In this document: positions 35,404-45,400 of the stretch, one piece after another
Position numbering within the stretch: position 1 is the stretch's first letter
Layout of the letters: each line of letters starts with the position of its first letter
Assembly: GCA_964493505.1 (NCBI GenBank)
Contig: CAZBNP010000007.1
Span: forward strand, 1-64,000
Length of the DNA: 64,000 nucleotides
Reading direction: 5' to 3'
DNA from: Chryseosolibacter sp964493505
GTDB lineage: Bacteria > Bacteroidota > Bacteroidia > Cytophagales > Cyclobacteriaceae
Notes under the pieces: generated by a model
The model's input: the letters and a program-made list of their open reading frames with translations, nothing else
Told to the model about the DNA's origin: nothing
Database searches by the model: none
Made by a program: the position numbers and the translations under genes

Positions 35404-36852
35404 ATGGTATTTGACATCGACGTATTAATCGTATTCGCAGACAGCGATAACCAGTCGACAAACAACGACGATCTGGGTTGGGTATCGCAGTTCCGACGAT
35501 TTCTCGGCCTGATGTTAAACCAGGTACTGGGCGAAAAAGCCAACATCATGCTAAAAGCGGAACACGACAATATGACGTCTCCGAATTTGGATAATGTCGG
35601 TGTACTGGTTACTGTCTTATCGCGTGACTTCACCCAGTCGGGTCCATGCCTCGATCACCTGGAATCATTTTACAAAGCCATTGAAAACAGCCCGAAGAGT
35701 CGCAATCGCGTCTTTAAGGTATTCAAGTCACCGCTTACGCAGCAAGAACAACCCCGGCGACTTCGCGAGCTCCTGGGTTATGATATGTACCAGCTCGATC
35801 CCGATTCGGGCGAGATTCGCGAGTATACGGACTACTTCAGCACAGAGGCAGAACGCCAGTACTGGATGAAAATGGTTGACCTGGCTTACGATATATACGA
35901 TACGCTCGTCTATCTGAAAGATGACACGAAGCAGGCGGAAGTCAGAAATATCTACAAGCGAAAAACAATCTACCTGGCGGAAACCGGACACGACCTTTCC
36001 GTGCAGCGTAATATTATCAAACGCGAGCTACAACGGCACGGTTACGTCGTGTTACCCAACCAGACTTTGCCAGGTAGCTTAGGTGACCTCGAAAAACTGG
36101 TAAGGAAAGATCTTCAAGAGAGCAACCTGTCTATCCACCTTATTGGAAGCGCCTACGGCGAAATTCCTGTCGGGTCGGAACGCTCGGTCGTCGATCTTCA
36201 AAATCGCCTCGCCGCGGAAAAGAGTGCGGCCGCAAAAGGAAGTAACGAAGAGTTCACCCGGCTGATCTGGATATCCCCGAACCTGTCTAACGCCAGTGAA
36301 CGGCAGAAGAGCTTCATTGAAAATATCAAACGCGACGTTGAAGCCCAGGAAGGTGCCGAGATCCTGCAAACTCCTTTGGAAGATTTCAAAAATATCATGC
36401 GCGAAGAGTTGCTGGAAGCTGAAGACAGGAAGAGTGCAGAAACCATTGATGGCCGATCCGTGTATCTCGTATACGATCGCATAGACCTGGTAGACATTAA
36501 GCCGATCAAAGAAGCTTTGGAAAAAGCGGGGTTCCGTGTTCTGGTTCCGGAGTTCGAGGGTGAATTACTCGACCTGCGAAAAAAACATATTGAGAACCTG
36601 AAGAACTTCGACGCCGCCATTATATATAAAGGAAAGGTAAACGAGCAATGGGTCCGGATGAAAGCGCTCGATCTTTTGAAAGCTCCCGGGTTCGGACGAA
36701 AGAAACCGATCATCGGAAAGGCGATCCTCGCCGCACCCGGATCGGCCCTGGGCCCCGACAGTTTCCGGAATCAGAACCTTCGCGTTATTGAAAGTGAGCC
36801 CGACAAAGCGGATGCCTCGCTTAAATCGTTTTTACAGGAATTTAATTCCTAG
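35404..36852 (+). CDS. Protein with three TIR/DUF4062-like segments
   Basis: A 482-residue soluble protein with three alpha/beta segments. The first (about 1-150) looks like a TIR domain: DIDVLIVFADSDNQ, then VGVLVTVLSRDFTQSGPCLD. The second (about 190-320, starting TIYLAETGHDLSVQRNIIKR) resembles DUF4062, a TIR-related domain often linked to STAND NTPases. The third (about 350-480, starting RSVYLVYDRIDLVDIKPIKE) is again TIR-like. TIR domains either bind partners or cleave NAD; I cannot confirm a catalytic glutamate in any segment. The gene ends 3 bp before the STAND gene, so the two proteins probably act together. Confidence 0.7.
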   Translation: MVFDIDVLIVFADSDNQSTNNDDLGWVSQFRRFLGLMLNQVLGEKANIMLKAEHDNMTSPNLDNVGVLVTVLSRDFTQSGPCLDHLESFYKAIENSPKSRNRVFKVFKSPLTQQEQPRRLRELLGYDMYQLDPDSGEIREYTDYFSTEAERQYWMKMVDLAYDIYDTLVYLKDDTKQAEVRNIYKRKTIYLAETGHDLSVQRNIIKRELQRHGYVVLPNQTLPGSLGDLEKLVRKDLQESNLSIHLIGSAYGEIPVGSERSVVDLQNRLAAEKSAAAKGSNEEFTRLIWISPNLSNASERQKSFIENIKRDVEAQEGAEILQTPLEDFKNIMREELLEAEDRKSAETIDGRSVYLVYDRIDLVDIKPIKEALEKAGFRVLVPEFEGELLDLRKKHIENLKNFDAAIIYKGKVNEQWVRMKALDLLKAPGFGRKKPIIGKAILAAPGSALGPDSFRNQNLRVIESEPDKADASLKSFLQEFNS

Positions 36853-36855
36853 TCT

Positions 36856-39800
36856 ATGAGTAAAACATCTACGACTCACGAGTTACTGTCTACCAATCCG
36901 TTTCCCGGATTGCGTCCCTTCAAGATCGAGGAAAGTCACCTCTTTTTCGGTCGTGAAGGTCAGAGCGACGAGGTGTTGCTGAAGCTTTCCAAGAACCGGT
37001 TTGTGGCCGTCATCGGTCCGTCAGGAAGTGGTAAGTCATCTTTCCTTTACTGTGGTGTATTACCTATTCTGTACGGAGGATTTCTCACTGATGCCAGTCC
37101 CAACTGGCAGGTGGTGGTGACACGGCCTGGCGCCGGGCCAATAGACAACCTTGCCGAAGCACTTCTCAGGCAGACGCCCGATTACGAACAGGCCGAACCG
37201 GAGGAAAAGAAGATCAAGCGTACTATCTCTTCAACCCTGCTGAAAAGCAGTTCGCTCGGTCTTGTCGAAGCGCTGGAGCAGAGCCGGAAGGACAAAGACA
37301 TCAACTATCTCATCCTTATCGATCAGTTCGAAGAACTGTTTCGCTTCAAGGAAAGCACCGACGCCAACTCCGTAAATGAGACGTTGGCGTTTGTGAACCT
37401 GCTCATCGAAGCAGCCAACTATCCTGACGCGCCGATCTACGTCGGTATTACCATGCGTTCGGATTTCATTGGCGATTGTGCTCAGTTTCCCGATCTGACA
37501 CGCAAGATCAACGACAGCCACTATCTCATTCCGCAGCTGACACGCGATCAGAAGCGCAAGGCCATCGAAGGTCCGGTGGCGGTTGGCGGTGGAACGATAG
37601 CGCCACGACTCACACAACAACTGCTGAACGACCTGGGGGATAACCCGGACCAGCTACCCATCCTGCAACACGCGCTGATGCGCACGTGGTCTTACTGGAC
37701 CGAATATCGCGACTACGACGAAGAGCCCGTAGACCTTAAACATTACGAGGCTATCGGAACAATGGGTGAAGCGCTATCGCTTCACGCGAACGAGGCGTTT
37801 GAGGAACTGACGGAGGAGCAGAAAAGGATCTGTGAGGTCTTATTCAAGGCGATCACCGAAAAACGCGGCGAGAATTTTGGTATACGACGTCCGACGCGGC
37901 TCAATGAGATCGCTGCTATCGCCGATGTTTCCGAAGAAGATGTTTTCGCCGTCATTGAAAAATTCCGCGAGTCGGGGCGCTCCCTGCTGACGCCCAGCCA
38001 CGGAACACCGCTCACGGGCAAGTCGATGGTCGATATCTCGCATGAGAGCCTCATGCGTATCTGGGTTCGTTTGAAGAACTGGGTCGACGATGAGGCGGAA
38101 GCCGTTCAGATGTATTCGCGACTGGCCGAGGCAGCGTCGATGTACCAGGTTGGAAAAGCGGGGTTGTGGCGTCCGCCGGATCTTCAGCTTGCGCTTAACT
38201 GGCAGGCAAAACACAAGCCTACACTCGTGTGGGGCCAGCGCTATAATCCCGCGTTCGAACGTACAATGATCTTCCTCGAGTATTCCAGGAAGGAATGGGA
38301 AACCGAGCAACGCGCAAAAGAGCTCGAACAGAAGCGGAAACTAAAGAAAGCGAGGATCACCGCGCTGATTCTGGCTTCGGCTACCGTCGTGTCGATCGTG
38401 TTTCTGGTGTTTGCGTTGCTCAAGCAGGCTGAGGCACAACGAAATGCCGCCGAAGCACAGCGGCAAACTGAGCGCGCGGAGGCTGAACGCCAGGAGGCCG
38501 ATATCCAGCGGCAGAAAGCGGAAGAAAACTCAAAGATAGCGGAGGAAGCGCGCAAGGTTGCTGAAACGCGTCGATTGCAGGCGGAGTCAGCGGAAAGAGC
38601 CGCAAACGAAGCACGGATGAGTGCGGAACAACGACGCATCCAGGCGGAAGAAGCGCGCCGGGAAGCCGACCTTCAGCGTGACCGCGCCAATGTGCAGACC
38701 GACCTCGCTCTTCAGCGTGAAGAGGAAGCCATCCAGGCACGTGAAGCTTCACAGCGACTGCGCTACCTTTCGATAGCCAAAGCGATGGCCATCAAATCCA
38801 AGGAACTCCAAAGCGATCCCGAACAGCAGTCGCTACTCGCGCAGCAGGCCTACAATTTCAACACAGACCACGCCGGATACAAATACGACAACGATCTCTA
38901 CAACGGACTCTTCTCAGCGCTCAGAAACCAGAAACACCCGCTGACGCTGAGTCTCGAAGGACACCTCAAAGGGGGTGCGCGCGCGCTGCGATCGCGACCA
39001 AACCATGACTTCATCTATTCCGGAGGCAGCGATGGCAAGATCATACAATGGAAATTTGATGGTTCCCGATGGAACGGGCAGGTGATTGTTCCCGACCGCA
39101 TTCACGACAACGACCGGACAAACGACTACCTGGTGTTCACCATGGACATCAGTCCGGATGGGAAACTGCTTGCGGCCGGAGGGTTATATTCCCTCAACCG
39201 CGACAAGAACTACGTTGAGCTCTACGATCTCACAAACCTGACGGCGGCACCCAAGAAAATAATGGGTTACCAATCCGACATTGGTGATATTCATTTTACG
39301 CCCGACGGCAAAGGTTTTTACGCTCGTGACAATTCAGGGCAAAGTATCCGGTACTCCGATCTAAACAGGGCTACTGAAGTGATCGCCACCAAAGAAAAGA
39401 TCAGTGCTCTCGTTTTGAGCTCCGATGGTACCACACTGGTCGGGGCGGGTACAAACGGAACCGTGTTTCTCTGGGATGTAAAGAACAACTATAGCGAGAC
39501 GCGTATCCTCTTACCGAATACCTCGCTGACCGCGGTCAGCTTCATGCCGAGTTCCAAATCGCTCGTCGTCGGAAGCACAACCGGCCAGGTCTATGTTATT
39601 GAAAACGGAAAGGTCAGCCGGACGCTTTCAGGACACACAGCCAGTATCACGAATATCCGATTCAACTTCAAAGGAACATTCATGGCTACCGCCAGCAAAG
39701 ACTGGACGATCAGATTATGGAATTATGAAGAACGCGCGACCCAGCAACCGATCGTACTGAGTGACCACGACTGGGTTTGGGACCTGGCGTTTACCCCTGA

Positions 39801-40020
39801 CGATGAGCAGCTTATAGCGGGTATTCAAAGTGTAAAAGAGACAAGAATAGGTCAGATCGACCAGACCATTCATGCCTGGCCAACGAAGATAGAGACCATG
39901 TCGGGCCTCTTATGCGGATCGCTGAAGCGCAACATGAACAAAGAAGAGTGGGAAAGCTACGTGGCAAACGATCTGCCATACGAGAAAACGTGTGAACAGC
40001 TACCCGGAGGATACGAGTAA
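36856..40020 (+). CDS. STAND NTPase with transmembrane helix and WD40 repeats
   Basis: A 1,054-residue protein. It opens with NPFPGLRPFKIEESHLFFGR, the nSTAND1 lead-in. Walker A is GPSGSGKSS (near residue 55), Walker B is LILIDQFEELFRF (near 152), and a winged-helix-like region ends with DISHESLMRIW (near 400). A transmembrane helix follows (about 500-521), then a long Glu/Arg/Ala/Gln coiled coil (525-650) and a WD40-type propeller (695-1030; e.g. RALRSRPNHDFIYSGGSDGK, IRFNFKGTFMATASKDWTIR). STAND proteins are ligand-triggered switches. The helix between NTPase and WD40 could put the propeller outside the inner membrane; that topology is inference. Operon neighbour: TIR-like protein, 3 bp upstream. 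Confidence 0.88.
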   Translation: MSKTSTTHELLSTNPFPGLRPFKIEESHLFFGREGQSDEVLLKLSKNRFVAVIGPSGSGKSSFLYCGVLPILYGGFLTDASPNWQVVVTRPGAGPIDNLAEALLRQTPDYEQAEPEEKKIKRTISSTLLKSSSLGLVEALEQSRKDKDINYLILIDQFEELFRFKESTDANSVNETLAFVNLLIEAANYPDAPIYVGITMRSDFIGDCAQFPDLTRKINDSHYLIPQLTRDQKRKAIEGPVAVGGGTIAPRLTQQLLNDLGDNPDQLPILQHALMRTWSYWTEYRDYDEEPVDLKHYEAIGTMGEALSLHANEAFEELTEEQKRICEVLFKAITEKRGENFGIRRPTRLNEIAAIADVSEEDVFAVIEKFRESGRSLLTPSHGTPLTGKSMVDISHESLMRIWVRLKNWVDDEAEAVQMYSRLAEAASMYQVGKAGLWRPPDLQLALNWQAKHKPTLVWGQRYNPAFERTMIFLEYSRKEWETEQRAKELEQKRKLKKARITALILASATVVSIVFLVFALLKQAEAQRNAAEAQRQTERAEAERQEADIQRQKAEENSKIAEEARKVAETRRLQAESAERAANEARMSAEQRRIQAEEARREADLQRDRANVQTDLALQREEEAIQAREASQRLRYLSIAKAMAIKSKELQSDPEQQSLLAQQAYNFNTDHAGYKYDNDLYNGLFSALRNQKHPLTLSLEGHLKGGARALRSRPNHDFIYSGGSDGKIIQWKFDGSRWNGQVIVPDRIHDNDRTNDYLVFTMDISPDGKLLAAGGLYSLNRDKNYVELYDLTNLTAAPKKIMGYQSDIGDIHFTPDGKGFYARDNSGQSIRYSDLNRATEVIATKEKISALVLSSDGTTLVGAGTNGTVFLWDVKNNYSETRILLPNTSLTAVSFMPSSKSLVVGSTTGQVYVIENGKVSRTLSGHTASITNIRFNFKGTFMATASKDWTIRLWNYEERATQQPIVLSDHDWVWDLAFTPDDEQLIAGIQSVKETRIGQIDQTIHAWPTKIETMSGLLCGSLKRNMNKEEWESYVANDLPYEKTCEQLPGGYE

Positions 40021-40047
40021 CGGATCATGCCCTGTAGAATGTAATAT

Positions 40048-41091
40048 ATGAGGAAACTTTTACTATTATTCATTGCGTCGTCTTTAGCTTTGACCTTCGC
40101 CCGGGGACAAACCCAATCGCCTTGTGCCCAGACCCTGCGGCTTGCCCAATCGATCTACGATCAGGGAAGGCTACACGAACTTCCTCAGCTGTTGCAAAAC
40201 TGTCTGGACAGAAACGAGTTCAGCGCCGAAGAAAAAGTTAACGCCTACAAGCTGCTCACACTCACCTACATCTACCTGGAGGAGCCCGCGAAGGCCGATG
40301 AAATGATGCTGGCCGTGCTGCGAGCGGATACCGAGTTTAAAGTCAACGACGCAGTCGATCCCGCGGAATTCGTCGCATTGTACTCAACTTTCAGAACGCA
40401 CCCGATCTATCGTATCGGTGGCAAATTGGGTGCCGTGGCAGCCGCGCCTTCAGTCATCAGTGCCGAGTTCGCTAATGATGGTACCAACAAATACACCTAT
40501 AATTTCGGGTTCAATGCGGCGGTATCTGCGGAGATACCACTCGGTGTGCTGACGAATAAGTTCACCCTTAGCCCCGAGCTCGCTATTCAGATGATGTCAT
40601 TCAACTCAACGAACAGCGGTGCCGACGCGGTGAAAGTTACTGACGGGCATGAAACGCAACTATGGGTATCCTTGCCTGTGTCTGTGCAATACAAATTGTA
40701 CGAGCGAAATATTACCAACGTGTTCGTCGCCGGTGGCCTTTCGGCCGACTACCTTCTGTCGTCGTCTATCAGGATCTTTACAGACCGCGGAGACGACAAC
40801 GCCACGGTATCTGAAAACTCGTATCCCGTTATTGAACAACGTAAACGCTTTAACTCAGCATTCCTGCTTTCCGCCGGCTTTAAGCGGAAGATCGGCAATG
40901 GATACCTGATCGGGGAAGTGCGCTACAAACAGGGATTAATACCGTTGCTGACGGAAGCCGACGTCTATGAGAATTCAACGCTCGTTCACGAATATCACTA
41001 CGTCGACGGCATCTTCCGGCTGAACAGCCTTTCTGTTTCTGTCGGGTACATCATCAATCGCTACAATCCTAAAAAACTTAACATACGATAG
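40048..41091 (+). CDS. Outer-membrane beta-barrel protein with helical N-domain
   Basis: A 347-residue protein with signal peptide (KLLLLFIASSLALTFARGQ). Residues 28-125 are helical and TPR-like (LAQSIYDQGRLHELPQLLQN, then LLTLTYIYLEEPAKADEMML). Residues 130-347 alternate polar and hydrophobic strands, as in PorT-type outer-membrane barrels. A related helical-plus-barrel design is common in Bacteroidota, often in surface-protein operons. I infer an outer-membrane protein whose periplasmic part contacts inner-membrane components of the same operon, such as the WD40 domain of the STAND protein. It lies 27 bp after the STAND gene. Confidence 0.75.
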   Translation: MRKLLLLFIASSLALTFARGQTQSPCAQTLRLAQSIYDQGRLHELPQLLQNCLDRNEFSAEEKVNAYKLLTLTYIYLEEPAKADEMMLAVLRADTEFKVNDAVDPAEFVALYSTFRTHPIYRIGGKLGAVAAAPSVISAEFANDGTNKYTYNFGFNAAVSAEIPLGVLTNKFTLSPELAIQMMSFNSTNSGADAVKVTDGHETQLWVSLPVSVQYKLYERNITNVFVAGGLSADYLLSSSIRIFTDRGDDNATVSENSYPVIEQRKRFNSAFLLSAGFKRKIGNGYLIGEVRYKQGLIPLLTEADVYENSTLVHEYHYVDGIFRLNSLSVSVGYIINRYNPKKLNIR

Positions 41092-41094
41092 GTC

Positions 41095-42408
41095 ATGCGC
41101 GGAAGAGTATATCTACAGGTGTTAGTGATAACGGTATTGTCAGGCTGCACCGCTTTTGATGACGCGCCGGTGACGAACCGGAATACATTCGTGTACTTCT
41201 ACAGCAGCGATACAGACTACGCCGGCTCCGTTGCCGAGTTAGACACCGATGGCGGTTTCATTATCGCGGGTGAAATACAAAAAAACAATGGTGAACGGGA
41301 TGCATTGATTATCAAGACAAATGCACGCGGTCAGAAAGTCTGGGAAAAGGTCATCACCAATAGTACGATCAACGCGATAAAGCCCTACAACGGTGGCTAC
41401 TTGCTCGCAGGCGACACCATTGCCCTTCGTCCAGGTTCCTCGGATTTACCATTGAGTGAGCTGGAGAACACCTATGCGCGGATAATGATCCTGAACGCAC
41501 AGGGAGCCATCGTAGACCAGCACATCATTACTTCTTCGGTAAAAGTCGATGCCGATACCCTGACGGTCGACTGCCATGCGAATGCGTTTGACATCACCAC
41601 GGGAGGCAACATCGTGATGCTCGGCAGTTTTCGTGCGCCGGGAGGACGCGAAGCCGCGTTCATCACCGAGCTCAATCCCGCAGATCTCAGCAATCCGCGT
41701 TGGTACCAACCCTATCCATTTCTCGACTATGATATCGATGTTGCCAACTGCAACGCGGTTCATGCAACACCTTCGGGCAAAGTTGTGTGGGCAAGCAGTT
41801 TATACAACACCGGCGTGGGCGATATCACTCGGGAGTACGTGGGCGTTTCGAGGGCTCCTGAAAATTCGACCTACGATGCCTTCACGCCGATCGGCGATTC
41901 CGATACACGCAATCATTCAGTAGCCGACATTCAGAAGTCGCCGGTAGGTTATTGCGTCGTGGGGACCTACGCCGAAACCAACGGCGCCAACGGGAACATT
42001 TACTTCCTCCACCTTGACCAAAGCCTCAGCGTACTCACTGAGAATTATATCGATGGCGAACGCCTGATGCTGAATAACACTATTCTGGATCCTGCCAACA
42101 GGACGACATCGAACAGCATTGACGAAGGGCAGGCTATAACATCGACATCGGATGGTTTTGTGATTGCCGGCACCATTACCAGTACCCCTGCCGTAGGAAG
42201 GGGCGGTACGGATATCATACTCATCAAACTCGATGGCAGCGGAAAACTGATATGGAAAAAACTGATTGGTGGAGGCGGCGACGAGCGTGTATCTTCCATA
42301 CGCGAAACACCTGACAAAGGGTTGTTGATCTGTGGTACCAACACAGTCAATGGCCTGTCAACAATATTACTGATAAAGACAGACCGCAACGGTAACCTGG
42401 ATAATTGA
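41095..42408 (+). CDS. Lipoprotein beta-propeller
   Basis: A 437-residue lipoprotein: the signal ends VLSGC, followed by TAFDDAPVTN. The rest is built of propeller blades with the repeated pattern GGFIIAGEIQ / DALIIKTNARGQKVWEKVI, seen again at the end as TDIILIKLDGSGKLIWKKLI. Such repeats occur in Bacteroidota surface proteins. Asp/Asn residues after the cysteine are few, so surface export is possible but not shown. The stop codon overlaps the start of the giant gene (TGATG), which points to coupled translation and joint function. Confidence 0.75.
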   Translation: MRGRVYLQVLVITVLSGCTAFDDAPVTNRNTFVYFYSSDTDYAGSVAELDTDGGFIIAGEIQKNNGERDALIIKTNARGQKVWEKVITNSTINAIKPYNGGYLLAGDTIALRPGSSDLPLSELENTYARIMILNAQGAIVDQHIITSSVKVDADTLTVDCHANAFDITTGGNIVMLGSFRAPGGREAAFITELNPADLSNPRWYQPYPFLDYDIDVANCNAVHATPSGKVVWASSLYNTGVGDITREYVGVSRAPENSTYDAFTPIGDSDTRNHSVADIQKSPVGYCVVGTYAETNGANGNIYFLHLDQSLSVLTENYIDGERLMLNNTILDPANRTTSNSIDEGQAITSTSDGFVIAGTITSTPAVGRGGTDIILIKLDGSGKLIWKKLIGGGGDERVSSIRETPDKGLLICGTNTVNGLSTILLIKTDRNGNLDN

Positions 42409-45400
42409 TGCAGACTCTGACCCCTATGAAAATAGCTATTCGTGTTGCTTTTGTCCTCCTTCTCCTTTCCGGTTTTCAGACCGCGTGGGCACAGTGCGAC
42501 GACAGCCCCGACCTTGATCCGTGGCCAACGGTTTCAAGCAGGGGAACAACTACCGCGACACTCAGCGGTGAGGTTGATAGTGATGGCGGTGGTGACGGGT
42601 GCCAGATAACGGCGACCGGCGTGGAATGGGCAACGGTTCAGGGTGGCCCTTATACCGTTGTAACCGGTACTGAAAACGACGAGGGACCTTTCGACGTAGA
42701 TGTAACCGGATTGCCATCCGGGAGCGTAATCTATTTCAAGACGTTTGCCGACAATGCCGACCATCCACGGGGCTATTCCAACGAGGTTTCCTTCTACACG
42801 TATTCAACTGAGCCGGGCGCACATGCCGCCACGCTCACGGCAACCGCCCTGAGCCACAACTCCATCTCTCTGCAGTTCCCGCCCGCCAATAGCATCTCCG
42901 ATGCTGCAGGCTACGTCATACTCTTTGAAGACGGATCGGATCCAAACCTCAACAACCTCTACGACGGCCAGGCACCGACAGGCGCAAGTGACTATTATGA
43001 TATCATTACCGATGCTTCAGCCACCAGCTACACTGCCAGCACCGGCCTCTCCGGAAATCAGGAGTATCGCTTCACCATCATTCCCTACAACCGGCAGGGT
43101 CACGATAACACTTACAACTACCTCACCATTGCAGGATTTCCGATAGCCAGTGCGACAACGCAAGCGAGCCTCAGTATCAGTCCACTCACTGGTGGCCTCG
43201 CCGCTGCTACACTAAACAGCAACACAAACAACCACGCACTGGCAGGTTTCAGACTCGACGCAAACGGCCCGATGACTTTTCAAGCGGTAACTATCCACCT
43301 GTCATCAACAACTACCGAGAAATTTACAAACTTCCGTTTATGCGCTTCCTCAAACAACACCTTTGACGGAGTCGGCACAGATGCCCCGATAGCCGGAGCC
43401 AGCTTCGCGATCACAGGTTCCGACATCACCATCACGTTTTCAGAGTCGCTAACAGCGTCACATCGCTACTTTCTCGTCGCTGACGTCGAACCTGGCGCGA
43501 CAAACAGTATGCCTTCGGTGACATTCAGCTACACGGAATCGGATTTTACATTCAGCCCGAGCAACCTCAGCGGAACGGTAACACAATCACGCAACTACAG
43601 CTTCAACGACGTCACTCCCCCGATACTTGTGAGCACCGTACCGGCAGACAACAGCACCGGGGTCGATTTCAACATCAACCAACTCGTGCTGACGTTCAAC
43701 GAAAACGTCAATAACCTGACCGGTGCATCTTCAAATTCTTCCCACCGGGTTATCATCTACAACGCCGCCACCGGGTTGCCGGTATTGACAGTCAATCGCT
43801 CAAACGTCGATGGCGACGGTACACCAGTCGTAGAAGTGCCCGTCGCTGCCGGCACCCTCGATCCCAACACTGCCTATTATGTACAGGTTGGCGGTAGCGT
43901 TATAGAAGACACCTCCCCTGACAACAATAACTGGCCTGGAATCTCAAATCAGACCAGTTGGAACTTTACTACCTCGGGCGTCGCCGTCAATAACGTCACC
44001 TCAACGGTATGTACCGGTTCGTTCCAGTCGATCAGCGATATCGTTATCAGCGAAGTAGCCGCCGGTGATTTTATCACCTCTGGTACTGTCTATCTCGAAT
44101 TCTCCGATCCGAATTTTGTTTTCGACATCAGCAGCGTAACCGTTACCGCCGGACCAGCTGGTAATACTGACATCACTTCGATATCACTGAATCCAAAGAC
44201 TCTCACCCGTCTTACACTCAACTATACACTCGACGGAAACAACAATAGAGTCGATGAAATCACCATCAGCGGGCTACAGGTTTATGCCAGCGCCGCGGGT
44301 AGTACAAACATCATCGCCGGTAACAGTGTTTCTGCGATATGGGCTATCGACGAGCCCGTGACTTTCGCAACGATCAATGTGGGTTCCGGTACGCCGGCGG
44401 CGCCTACACTACAGACTGCGCAGGATCTGCTATATTGCCTCAATGAAGACATCAGTAGCGCTACCGTTGCGGTAGATGACGACGGCGGAACGTTTACATG
44501 GTACAGCAACGCATCGTTGTCGACCCCGCTGGCGTCAGGCCACGAGGTTGATGTACAAGCCGACCTGGGTATAAACACCTCCACGGTTGGCACGGTAACA
44601 CGGTACGTAGTTCGCATTGATGGATGTCAAAGCAGCGCCCTGCCAGTCATCTTTGAGATAGCACCGGTTCCGGTAGCCGACGCGGGGCCCGCAACGGCCA
44701 GTGTATGCGCCGGTGCTTCGATTACGCTGGGCGGTTCGCCTACACTCATAACTCCTTCCGTAAGCGGAGCCTATCAGTACTTATGGTCTGCGGAGTCACC
44801 CGTGGGATTCACCGTTATGGGTACCAACCCCACAGTGTCCCCTGCCGGTAGCGTGAGTGGTTCCGACACCACCTACCACTATACGGTCATGATCGTTGAC
44901 GCAAATGGCTGCGCATCGGATATCCTCAGCGCCGATGCCACCATCGCCGTGCTGGTGCAGTCAACCGATGAGGTCATCACGTATAACAGTCCGCTCAGTA
45001 CGTCGTTCACGTTGAATTCGGATCCTATCGAACTGAGCGCAACACCTTCTATCAACAGCTATTATTCCGGAAACGGCGTTTATCTGTCGAATGGAAAGTA
45101 TTATTTCGATCCCGACCTGGCGGAAACTGACGGATCGCCCCATACCATCACATACACAACAGAACTTTCCAACGGTTGTGTTAAAACAGAAACGCGCCAG
45201 TTTTCGGTGTCGAGTTCATCGGGAACCATCGACAATGTAGCGGGGTCGTATTGTGTGAATGAAACCGCAGATCCTCTGAAAGTACTCTCGCTGGGAGAAG
45301 ACTGGGAAAACGACCTGGCAGCCAACAATGTGCTCTATGCTTCTACCTACGGTTATACCTATGAGTTGTATGACTTTCAAACCTACATCGGGACCAATGT

